Shown here piece by piece: positions 1 to 5,323 of a stretch of 6,232 nucleotides of DNA (its first letter is position 1; each line of letters starts with the position of its first letter). Source of the stretch: an uncultured Lachnospiraceae bacterium (lineage in GTDB: Bacteria > Bacillota > Clostridia > Lachnospirales > Lachnospiraceae); assembly GCA_946633495.1 (NCBI GenBank), contig CAMPAX010000141.1, positions 1 to 6,232 on the forward strand. The letters run 5' to 3'. The position numbers were made by a program, and so were the translations under genes. The notes beneath the pieces were generated by a model that saw nothing but the letters and a program-made list of their open reading frames with translations, was not told the origin of the DNA and ran no database searches.

Positions 1-74
1 GTTCCCTGCTCGTTCTCATAATAGTTCACATCGAAGTTCATGCCGTAATCGGTCAAGGTCTTCAATAGTTCCTG
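1..74 (-). pseudogene. Possible leftward coding fragment, 5' end missing, running off the window
   Basis: On the minus strand the frame from 74 down to 3 is open for 24 codons and reads QELLKTLTDYGMNFDVNYYE followed by NEQG, then leaves the window. The composition looks like genuine protein (a helix-like stretch followed by a beta-like FDVNYY). An in-frame TAA stop lies immediately upstream at 75-77, and no convincing start exists: a TTG at 63-65 has AGGA only 4 bases upstream, and the internal ATG has no ribosome binding site. The simplest reading is the downstream part of a gene whose 5' end was lost, next to the scrambled tRNA-like region. The pattern is loosely reminiscent of thioredoxin-fold ArsC/Spx-type proteins, but too little is present to assign a family. 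It could also be a chance open frame. Confidence 0.25.
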
Positions 75-94
75 TTAGATAGAAAAAGGGAGAA

Positions 95-235
95 TTGACG
101 GATTTGAACCTGCGGTCGCGCCTGCCGGCTTGGTCGAATCGGCGCCAAACGCATGCCACCGGCATGCGGCGCCCCTCTGCGCCCGAACGCAAGTGTTCGA
201 TACACAATGGGGTCGCAGGTGTAACTCTACAGCAT
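95..235 (-). other. Scrambled tRNA-like region with pieces matching the neighbouring tRNA-Pro
   Basis: Positions 100-114 are identical to 290-304, the T-arm of the intact tRNA-Pro. Positions 174-191 match its anticodon arm (306-324) with a single base deleted. Both pieces lie on the minus strand in the order expected of a tRNA, but about 60 bases (115-173) separate them where the variable loop should be, and no matching D-arm or acceptor stem is seen. A third piece, GGTCGCAGG at 211-219, matches the tRNA in the opposite orientation (minus 308-300). The region does not fold into a complete tRNA by eye, so it is best called tRNA debris or a mosaic left by duplication or insertion. No protein gene is supported here. 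Confidence 0.5.
141..173. repeat. Two-step GC-rich hairpin inside the tRNA-like region
   Basis: Inner arms GCATGCC (151-157) and GGCATGC (161-167) enclose the loop ACC. Outer arms GGCGCC (141-146) and GGCGCC (168-173) extend the stem, with a four-base bulge (AAAC, 147-150) on one side. It occupies the place where a tRNA variable loop would be. It has no T-tract, so it is not a terminator. It may be part of a degenerate structural RNA or a small inserted palindrome. Confidence 0.55.
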
Positions 236-237
236 CA

Positions 238-280
238 GACACAAAAATACCCACCCCGATGGGGTGGGTATTTTTGTGTC
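238..280 (-). terminator. Perfect inverted repeat acting as terminator of tRNA-Pro, symmetrical in both directions
   Basis: Twenty-base arms 238-257 and 261-280 are perfect reverse complements around a three-base loop (258-260). On the minus strand the GC core CCCACCCC/GGGGTGGG is followed by TATTTTTG, a classic intrinsic terminator directly after the tRNA-Pro 3' end. Because AAAAATA precedes the core, the plus strand also shows hairpin plus TATTTTTG, so it should stop transcription from either side. The right arm begins at the last acceptor-stem base of the tRNA (280). Confidence 0.9.
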
Positions 281-352
281 GGCGCGACAGGATTTGAACC
301 TGCGACCTCTGCGTCCCGAACGCAGCGCTCTACCAAACTGAGCCACGCGCCG
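279..352 (-). tRNA. tRNA-Pro (anticodon CGG)
   Basis: Read on the minus strand, the gene starts CGGCGCG at 352-346, which pairs with CGCGCCG at 286-280 to form a perfect seven-base acceptor stem. The D-arm GCTC/GAGC, anticodon stem CTGCG/CGCAG and T-arm GCAGG-TTCAAAT-CCTGT are all present. The seven-base anticodon loop is TTCGGGA (320-314), giving anticodon CGG at 318-316, which decodes CCG proline. The opening C of CGG and the discriminator A (279) are typical of bacterial tRNA-Pro. The 3' CCA is not encoded, since the sequence after 279 runs straight into the terminator, so CCA must be added by nucleotidyltransferase. The gene has its own promoter (391-419) and terminator (238-280), so it appears to be a single-gene unit. 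Confidence 0.97.
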
Positions 353-390
353 ATCTGTTTATAATGTGCCGTTTCAGAGGCACAACTGAT

Positions 391-419
391 ATAATACTAA
401 TTCTTTTGTGATTCGTCAA
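391..419 (-). promoter_or_regulatory. Sigma-A promoter of tRNA-Pro
   Basis: On the minus strand, TTGACG (419-414) and TATTAT (396-391) are separated by exactly 17 bases, each one base from consensus. Transcription would start near 384, giving a leader of about 30 bases before the tRNA 5' end at 352. That leader contains a six-base stem, TGTGCC (365-370) with GGCACA (379-384), which would be removed by RNase P processing. Confidence 0.85.
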
Positions 420-422
420 GTG

Positions 423-438
423 GAATTTTTTAAAATTC
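423..438. promoter_or_regulatory. AT-rich palindrome just upstream of the tRNA promoter
   Basis: GAATTTT (423-429) and AAAATTC (432-438) form a perfect inverted repeat around TT. It lies four bases upstream of the tRNA-Pro -35 box, where an UP element that binds the RNA polymerase alpha C-terminal domain would sit, as is common for stable RNA genes. An operator is also possible. The role is inferred only from position and base composition. The rest of the intergenic stretch (439-512) shows no gene. Confidence 0.35.
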
Positions 439-512
439 ATTTCTTTTTTCGGCGATTTCTAAAAGTGTCGGAAGGGCGGCGGACTATTTTTGATCGGATC
501 ATAAGATTTTCT

Positions 513-541
513 TTGCATGAAAGGGCGTTGTGGTTTATAAT
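513..541 (+). promoter_or_regulatory. Promoter of the SbcCD-like operon
   Basis: A perfect TATAAT (-10, 536-541) lies 17 bases after TTGCAT (513-518), a weak -35. The predicted start is near 548, giving a leader of about 27 bases that includes the ribosome binding site at 556-562. It is divergent from the tRNA-Pro promoter. Its position rules out the upstream in-frame ATG at 530, which would lie inside the promoter. Confidence 0.65.
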
Positions 542-555
542 ATTGATATCTGTGT

Positions 556-562
556 GAGGAGG
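556..562 (+). promoter_or_regulatory. Ribosome binding site fixing the start at 575
   Basis: GAGGAGG lies 12 bases before the ATG at 575. The spacing is slightly long, but the match to the anti-Shine-Dalgarno sequence is strong. It decides between the ATG at 530, which has no such site, and the ATG at 575, after which the protein begins MRFIHISD as in SbcD/Mre11 relatives. Confidence 0.7.
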
Positions 563-574
563 CTTCCAGAAATC

Positions 575-1633
575 ATGAGATTTATACATATATCGGACGT
601 ATACCTTGGATATGTTCCGGATAAAGGAAAGGATTGGAGCGAGGATCGGGCGAAGGAGATCCAGGCGACGTTTGAGCAGGTCCTTACGGACTGCAATGAG
701 AAGAACGTTCAGCTGCTTCTCATTGCCGGGAATCTTTTTGCGGCGCCGCCTACCGAAGAACAGCTGGAATGGCTGGATGCAAAGCTCTCGACGCTGGAGC
801 ATACCAGAACCCTGCTGATCGCGGGAAGTGCGGATTATATCGCGCCGAAGTCGCCCATGGAGACCTTTCAGTTTCAGTCGAAAACGGTTGTTTTCCCAAG
901 AGAAAAGACAACAAATGCTTATCTGAAGGGCGTGAATACCTGCGTTACGGGCTACAGCTACGGGCAGCCGGCCCACCGGGAACCGATCATTGAATCCATA
1001 GCCCCCGGACGGGCAGGTGCATTTAATATCATGCTTGCAAATGGCGGCGATGCCGAGCATATGCCGTTCCGGAAGAGTGTATTGGCAAAGAAGGGCTTCG
1101 ATTACATTGCCTTGGGCGGATCCCGCCGGCCGTCGCATATTCTGAAAAATCGTATCGCTTATTCCGGTTCCCCGGAACCGCTGACGGTGAGTGATCAGGG
1201 AAAGCATGGATATATTTTAGGAGAGATGACGGAACAGGGGACATCCATAACATGGTGTCCCATCGCAAAAAGGTCTTACATCCGGTTCACCTTTGATCTG
1301 AAACCGAACATTTCCGGAGACGAGATCGCAAAGCTGGCGGAAGAGAAGATGATGAAGATGGGCTATCAGAACATCTACAGCATCGTGATGCAAGGTTTTG
1401 CATCGGAGGATCTGAAGCCGGATTTCACCAGGCTGCAGAGAAGGTTCAATATATACGAGATCGATGATCAAACCATGTCGCTTCGAGACATCGATCTGCT
1501 TCGGGTGGAAAATGAGAACAATCTGGTGGGCGGTTTCATAAAGGAGATCGCCGACCATGTGACCATAGAGGAAAGGGTCAGGGAGAAAGCCAGACGTTAT
1601 GGTCTGGAGGCTCTGATCAGAGCGGGAGAGTAA
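575..1633 (+). CDS. SbcD/YhaO-like metallophosphoesterase with degenerate active site (probable pseudo-nuclease)
   Basis: This 352-residue protein has the layout of the calcineurin-like phosphoesterases of the SbcD/Mre11/YhaO group, which act as Mn-dependent DNA nucleases with a Rad50-like ATPase. Family landmarks are clear: FIHISD at the N-terminus, LLLIAGNLF (47-55), LLIAGSAD (80-87), MLANGGD (153-159), DYIALGG (176-182) and YSGSPEPL (196-203). The metal ligands are not. The family DxH is D8-x-Y10; GDxFD has N53 and A56; GNHD is GSAD (84-87); the motif IV His is N156; and GHxH is G-G182-S-R184. Only Asp8 of the usual ligands survives. The frame is intact, with a good promoter, and the stop is one base before the next ATG, so the gene is expressed with its ATPase partner. 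I infer a structural or regulatory subunit, or a DNA-binding pseudoenzyme, rather than a nuclease. The C-terminal third (about 240-352) fits the capping and partner-binding part of the family. Homology is fairly sure; loss of catalysis is likely from the residues seen. Confidence 0.85.
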   Translation: MRFIHISDVYLGYVPDKGKDWSEDRAKEIQATFEQVLTDCNEKNVQLLLIAGNLFAAPPTEEQLEWLDAKLSTLEHTRTLLIAGSADYIAPKSPMETFQFQSKTVVFPREKTTNAYLKGVNTCVTGYSYGQPAHREPIIESIAPGRAGAFNIMLANGGDAEHMPFRKSVLAKKGFDYIALGGSRRPSHILKNRIAYSGSPEPLTVSDQGKHGYILGEMTEQGTSITWCPIAKRSYIRFTFDLKPNISGDEIAKLAEEKMMKMGYQNIYSIVMQGFASEDLKPDFTRLQRRFNIYEIDDQTMSLRDIDLLRVENENNLVGGFIKEIADHVTIEERVREKARRYGLEALIRAGE

Positions 1634-1634
1634 C

Positions 1635-3344
1635 ATGTATCTGACAAAACTCTTAATGAGAGATTTTGGTAAATTCCATAATGAGGAGATATCCCTGCAG
1701 CCGGGTCTGAATGTGATCGAGGGCGGCAGGAACTCCGGAAAAACTACCATCCGGGAATTCATTACCGGAATTCTGTACGGTATCCGGAAGAAGAATGACA
1801 GCTCGGGAAAGGCTTCTTCCTATGAAACCTATAAGCCGGAGGGACGCGGGCGCTACTCCGGAACCGGATATGCAAAGCAGGAAGGGAAGACCTACCTGAT
1901 CGACCGGTCCTTTTTGGCAGGGGCAAAGAAAACCTCCGTGCTGGACGTGCAGACCGGGCGGGAGGTTATGCTGAAGAATGCCGATACACTGGCAGGTTCC
2001 ATCCTTGAGACGGATCTTAGTTCCTATCAGGATACCTTCGTGATCGAGGAAGGTTCGGCAGAGAATCTGACCGAGTACCTGGGGAACCGGATTCAGACCG
2101 GAAATGGGAACCTCAGCCGTGCCAGGGCTTTGGCATATCTGAAGAAGGAGCGGAAGAAAAATGATCCGCAGCCGCTGATCCGCCGTCTTGATGACCTGAC
2201 AGAGAAGCTGGAAGCTTATGATGATGTGGATGATGCGCTTCAGGCCAACAAGAAGGCACTTCGTCAGCTGACGGATGAATTTGCCATGGAGGCTGCAAAA
2301 AGGAAAAGAGAATCCAGACAGCTGGTTGAGAATGAAGACGGAACCATAACCTACAAGACCGATGAGGAACTGGACGAAAGGTTAAGCCGCCTGGCAGAGG
2401 CGGATAAGAGCCGGGAAGCGTCTGAGGAAGACGAGGATGAGGAACAGGAACCGAAGAAGAAATGGTACGATAATGTGTTCGCTATCTTCCTTACTGGTCT
2501 TCTGGTAGTCGGAGTGATCGCGGGCGTCGTTTATCTTCTTCCGTTTGAGTCCGCAGTCCGGAAGCTTTTTATCCTGTTCACGGGAATCTTTGTAGTGATC
2601 ACCATTATCGATGGCTATCGAGCGAAGGGTGCATTCAGTGATGAAGAAGCCGTCACACCATCGGAGGAGGACTTTAATCGCGTTCTCGAAGAGCTGGAAG
2701 AAGAGCAGGAGAAGCAGGAGAAGAAAGAAAACGCCGAGTTCGACATGGCTTTTGCCAAGGAGTATTCGGATCGGAAGGATCAGCTGAAATTAGAGGAATC
2801 TGCACTGATCGACCGGAGACGGGAACGTGACCTGCTTCGGAAGGAACAGAGTCAGGTATTCAAGAAGAAGAGCGAGCTGGAAGAGGAGCTTCGTGCCATC
2901 AATCTGGCCATCAGCACCATCGATTCCTTATCCGGACAATATCAGGAGAAGGCGGCCGGAACCTTTGTGCCGTTCCTCTCGGAGTATATCACGCCCCTTT
3001 CTGACGGGCGGTTCGGCGAGCTTCTCTTTGATGAGAAGGAAGGACTTACGGTGGAAGGCGCGGGCGGAAGCTTTGCTGTTGAGCTTTTACCCGAGGAACT
3101 GGCGGCTCGGATCTATCTGGCGGTCCGACTCAGTATAGCCAAGAGAAGTACATCGGAGAAGCTTCCCCTCATTATAGATGATGCGGTTCATTTCAGCTCG
3201 GAAGCGGAAGCCGGAGCATTTCTGGATGTATTGGAAGATATGGAGCAGGAACAGATCGTCCTGATGACCTCCGATCCGATGATTCATCGCGCGCTGGATG
3301 CAAAGAACATGGCGTACAATTATGTGAAACTTCGTGAGAAGTAA
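1635..3344 (+). CDS. YhaN/SbcC-like ABC-type ATPase with central membrane segments
   Basis: This 569-residue protein starts one base after the upstream stop, with GGGAG at 1624-1628, so the two genes are translationally coupled. The N-terminus MYLTKLLMRDFGKFHN matches the AAA-type ATP-binding head of SbcC/YhaN/RecN relatives, with Walker A GGRNSGKTT at residues 30-38. Charged helical stretches (about 160-265 and 340-425) look like coiled coil. Between them are two hydrophobic segments, about 281-303 and 311-325, separated by a short charged linker. B. subtilis YhaN also has central hydrophobic segments, but is much longer (over 900 residues), so the arms here are short. The C-terminal head has a Walker B-like PLIIDD (511-516). 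The expected LSxGTxxQ signature reads LLPEELAARIYLAVRL (from 484), and the expected switch His after a beta strand is Asp547 in VLMTSD. ATP binding is therefore likely, while hydrolysis may be weak or altered. It probably forms a complex with the upstream protein, perhaps at the membrane. Confidence 0.85.
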   Translation: MYLTKLLMRDFGKFHNEEISLQPGLNVIEGGRNSGKTTIREFITGILYGIRKKNDSSGKASSYETYKPEGRGRYSGTGYAKQEGKTYLIDRSFLAGAKKTSVLDVQTGREVMLKNADTLAGSILETDLSSYQDTFVIEEGSAENLTEYLGNRIQTGNGNLSRARALAYLKKERKKNDPQPLIRRLDDLTEKLEAYDDVDDALQANKKALRQLTDEFAMEAAKRKRESRQLVENEDGTITYKTDEELDERLSRLAEADKSREASEEDEDEEQEPKKKWYDNVFAIFLTGLLVVGVIAGVVYLLPFESAVRKLFILFTGIFVVITIIDGYRAKGAFSDEEAVTPSEEDFNRVLEELEEEQEKQEKKENAEFDMAFAKEYSDRKDQLKLEESALIDRRRERDLLRKEQSQVFKKKSELEEELRAINLAISTIDSLSGQYQEKAAGTFVPFLSEYITPLSDGRFGELLFDEKEGLTVEGAGGSFAVELLPEELAARIYLAVRLSIAKRSTSEKLPLIIDDAVHFSSEAEAGAFLDVLEDMEQEQIVLMTSDPMIHRALDAKNMAYNYVKLREK

Positions 3345-3354
3345 ACTGAGAACA

Positions 3355-3389
3355 CCCCCGCCGAAAGGCGGGGGCGCTTTCCGTTTTTT
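3355..3389 (+). terminator. Intrinsic terminator of the SbcCD-like operon
   Basis: CCCCCGCC (3355-3362) pairs perfectly with GGCGGGGG (3367-3374) around a GAAA tetraloop, 10 bases after the stop codon. A six-T run follows at 3384-3389, after nine spacer bases that include TTT. The hairpin is very stable, but the T-tract is more distant than in an ideal terminator, so some read-through into the amidohydrolase is possible. Confidence 0.75.
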
Positions 3390-3404
3390 CTGAACGAAAA
3401 AAAA

Positions 3405-3439
3405 GCAGGGCCTGCCGGTTGGAAACCGAGGCCGGAGAG
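3405..3439 (+). promoter_or_regulatory. Structured leader and ribosome binding site of the amidohydrolase
   Basis: Two short inverted repeats precede the gene: GCAGG/CCTGC (3405-3409, 3411-3415; too tight to fold fully) and CGGTT-GGA-AACCG (3416-3428). They are followed by GGAGAG (3434-3439), which sits 8 bases before the ATG at 3448 and is the likely ribosome binding site. No good promoter is visible between the terminator and this point. No known riboswitch was recognised. Confidence 0.35.
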
Positions 3440-3447
3440 CAGGAAAA

Positions 3448-4425
3448 ATGCAGTTGAAACATGAAATAGGCAGGATTCTCTCCCCTGAGGAGATAGAGAA
3501 GGGACTGGAGGCGGACCGTGAGGCCCGGGATGCGGCATGGCAGAGGGTGTGCGACCGCGCGGATGAAATAAGCATCATCGATTTTCATACCCATATTTTC
3601 CCGGAGAAGATCGCAAAAAGGGCACTTGAAAAGTTGTCTTACGACAGTGGGTCGAAGCCTTTCACCGGCGGAACCGGGAAGGAGCTGCAGGCCTCCATGG
3701 AGAAAGCCGGGATCGGTCTCTCCATCGTACTTCCCGTGATCACGAATCCTGCAAAAGTGGCCCATATCAACGCCGGTGCGGCCAGGCAGAACTGTACGGT
3801 GGATGAGACCGGGCTGCTCTCATTTGCCGGGATCCATCCGGAGTCGGAGGATTACCGCGGTCTCCTGAAAATGGCAAAGAAGCTGGGCTTTCAGGGAATC
3901 AAGCTGCATCCGGATTACTACGGAGTCCGTTTCAACGATATCCGCATCAAGCGGATCGTGGATTTTGCCTCCGAGCTGGATCTGATCATAGTGACTCACG
4001 CGGGAACGGATATCGGACTCTATCCGCCGATATGCTGCACGGTGGACGATGTGGCGGAGGTAGTGCGGGATGTGCGCCCCGGAAAGCTGGTGGCGGCCCA
4101 TATGGGTGGCTGGAACAACTGGGATGAAGTTGCGGAGAAGCTTGCCGGACGGGAAGTATATGTGGATACGGCATTTTCCATCGGTGAGATCGAATGGAAT
4201 ACTCCGGAATCCGCAAAATACGGGTTTCATCAGTTGTCGGACGAGGCGTTTGTACAGCTGGTATATGCCCTTGGGACGGACCGGGTGCTTTTTGCAACCG
4301 ATAGTCCGTGGGCAGAACAAATGGATTATGTAAACCGAATGGCGGCGATGCCATTTACGGACCGGGAGAGGAAAATGATATTTTCCGGAAATGCCAAAAG
4401 GCTGCTGGGAATCCCGGCGGAATAA
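3448..4425 (+). CDS. Amidohydrolase 2-family metal-dependent hydrolase (TIM barrel)
   Basis: This 325-residue protein belongs to the amidohydrolase superfamily (Amidohydro_2 type, which includes ACMSD-like decarboxylases and various hydrolases). The metal site is intact: HxH at His47/His49 in IDFHTHIF, His184 in VTHAG, His218 in AAHMGG and Asp285 in ATDSPW. His154 in KLHP lies on a further barrel strand. The C-terminus has the family NAKRLLGI helix. An N-terminal stretch of about 40 mainly charged, helical residues precedes the first barrel strand, longer than in minimal family members, but GGAGAG at 3434-3439 supports this start. There is no signal peptide or membrane segment, so it should be cytoplasmic. 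The gene lies between a terminator and the suf operon with no functional link visible. Many clostridia carry such uncharacterised members. The substrate is unknown, and it could be either a hydrolase or a decarboxylase. Confidence 0.88.
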   Translation: MQLKHEIGRILSPEEIEKGLEADREARDAAWQRVCDRADEISIIDFHTHIFPEKIAKRALEKLSYDSGSKPFTGGTGKELQASMEKAGIGLSIVLPVITNPAKVAHINAGAARQNCTVDETGLLSFAGIHPESEDYRGLLKMAKKLGFQGIKLHPDYYGVRFNDIRIKRIVDFASELDLIIVTHAGTDIGLYPPICCTVDDVAEVVRDVRPGKLVAAHMGGWNNWDEVAEKLAGREVYVDTAFSIGEIEWNTPESAKYGFHQLSDEAFVQLVYALGTDRVLFATDSPWAEQMDYVNRMAAMPFTDRERKMIFSGNAKRLLGIPAE

Positions 4426-4434
4426 CCGATGGCA

Positions 4435-4479
4435 TTCCCGACCGGGAAAAGTATAAGTTACACTAAGAAGTTCAGGAGG
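4435..4479 (+). promoter_or_regulatory. sufC upstream region: small hairpin and strong ribosome binding site
   Basis: The 59-base gap before sufC contains the short inverted repeat TTCCC-GACC-GGGAA (4435-4448) without a T-tract, so it is a poor terminator. A TATAAG at 4452-4457 could be a -10 box, but no convincing -35 box lies upstream. AGGAGG (4474-4479) is five bases before the ATG and fixes the sufC start. The promoter of the suf operon therefore remains uncertain; it may lie here or further upstream. Confidence 0.4.
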
Positions 4480-4484
4480 AAGTT

Positions 4485-5225
4485 ATGTCACAGCTTTTAG
4501 AGATACAGAACCTGCATGTAAATGTAGGCGAAAAGGAGATTCTTCATGGTGTTGATCTTGTGGTGGGAGCCGGCGAGACGCATGTCATCATGGGACCTAA
4601 CGGGGCGGGAAAATCCACTCTGGGTCATGCGATGATGGGAAATCCCGCCTATTGGATCACGGACGGAAAGGTGCTCTTTAACGGACAGGATCTGACGGAG
4701 GAATCTGCTACGGACCGTGCGAAAGCAGGAATGTTTCTGTCGTTCCAGAATCCCATCGAGGTACCGGGAATCTCCCTTTCAAATTTCATCCGAAATGCAC
4801 TGGATCAGCGCACCGGGAAGCGTGCCCGTCTCTGGGAATTCCGGAAGAATCTTGAGAAGAAAATGGCACTGCTCGGCATGGACAAGTCCTACGCGGACCG
4901 CGATCTGAACGTGGGATTTTCCGGCGGTGAGAAGAAGAAGGCCGAGATCCTGCAGCTGCTTATGCTGAACCCGTCTCTCGCGATCCTGGATGAGACGGAT
5001 TCCGGTCTGGATGTGGATGCGGTCCGTATCGTGTCAGAGGGCGTTCGTGAGTTTCAGAAGAGCAGCGACGGTGCACTGGTGATCATCACCCACAGCACCC
5101 GGATCCTGGATGCGCTGAACGTGGATTTCACCCATATCCTGGTAGGAGGAAAGATCATCCGGACAGGAGACGGCAGTCTGGTTGAGGAGATCAATCGGGA
5201 CGGATTCGAGGCATATACTAACTGA
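4485..5225 (+). CDS. sufC: SufC, Fe-S cluster assembly ATPase
   Basis: This 246-residue protein is the ABC-type ATPase of the SUF iron-sulfur cluster assembly system. SufC binds SufB and SufD, and its ATP-driven dimerisation reshapes the scaffold during cluster assembly in the cytoplasm; it is not a transporter. All nucleotide-binding motifs are intact: Walker A GPNGAGKST (37-45), Q-loop Gln88 in LSFQNP, signature FSGGEKKK (145-152; the KKK form is characteristic of SufC), Walker B with catalytic glutamate LAILDE (165-170), the D-loop SGLD and switch His203 in IITHS. The length matches the family (about 245-260). An AGGAGG five bases upstream supports the start. It opens the suf operon, with sufB following after 98 bases, an order usual in Firmicutes. 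Confidence 0.98.
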   Translation: MSQLLEIQNLHVNVGEKEILHGVDLVVGAGETHVIMGPNGAGKSTLGHAMMGNPAYWITDGKVLFNGQDLTEESATDRAKAGMFLSFQNPIEVPGISLSNFIRNALDQRTGKRARLWEFRKNLEKKMALLGMDKSYADRDLNVGFSGGEKKKAEILQLLMLNPSLAILDETDSGLDVDAVRIVSEGVREFQKSSDGALVIITHSTRILDALNVDFTHILVGGKIIRTGDGSLVEEINRDGFEAYTN

Positions 5226-5270
5226 TCCCGGCCCGGTACACAGTAAGCAAGCCCGAGTATTAAACCGGGA
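5226..5270 (+). repeat. Inverted repeats in the sufC-sufB gap
   Basis: The 98-base gap between sufC and sufB holds CCCGGT (5232-5237) with ACCGGG (5264-5269), and a competing pairing of TCCCGG (5226-5231) with CCGGGA (5265-5270). Two mutually exclusive stems sharing one arm are possible. There is no T-tract, so it is not an ordinary terminator. It could be an mRNA processing or stability element that sets the SufC:SufB ratio, but this is inference. The sufB ribosome binding site GAGGG (5313-5317) is six bases before its ATG. Confidence 0.3.
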
Positions 5271-5323
5271 CACAGGATGATTCAGGACACTGTCGAGATC
5301 GTAATTTAGATAGAGGGATACAA

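Noticed and set aside
16..207. A 63-residue minus-strand frame across the tRNA-like region
   Set aside because: It is arginine-rich with no family resemblance, and overlaps tRNA-like sequence. A different frame (74-3) looks more protein-like at the edge.
95..364. An 89-residue plus-strand frame ending GATGFEPATSASRTQRSTKL-type sequence
   Set aside because: It is the antisense of tRNA-Pro. GFEPATS-type peptides are a well-known false annotation over tRNA genes.
530..574. An earlier in-frame ATG for the SbcD-like gene
   Set aside because: It lies inside the predicted promoter and has no ribosome binding site. The ATG at 575 has GAGGAGG upstream and gives the family N-terminus.
437..1207. A 256-residue minus-strand open frame
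   Set aside because: It is a shadow of the SbcD-like gene, with low-complexity basic composition and no recognisable domain. The plus strand has clear homology here.
3087..3765. Overlapping minus-strand frames of 163 and 190 residues
   Set aside because: They run across the terminator and two plus-strand genes with clear domains. There is no ribosome binding site and no family features.
4452..4457. TATAAG as a suf operon -10 box
   Set aside because: No acceptable -35 box lies 16-18 bases upstream, so it is noted only as a possibility in the leader entry.
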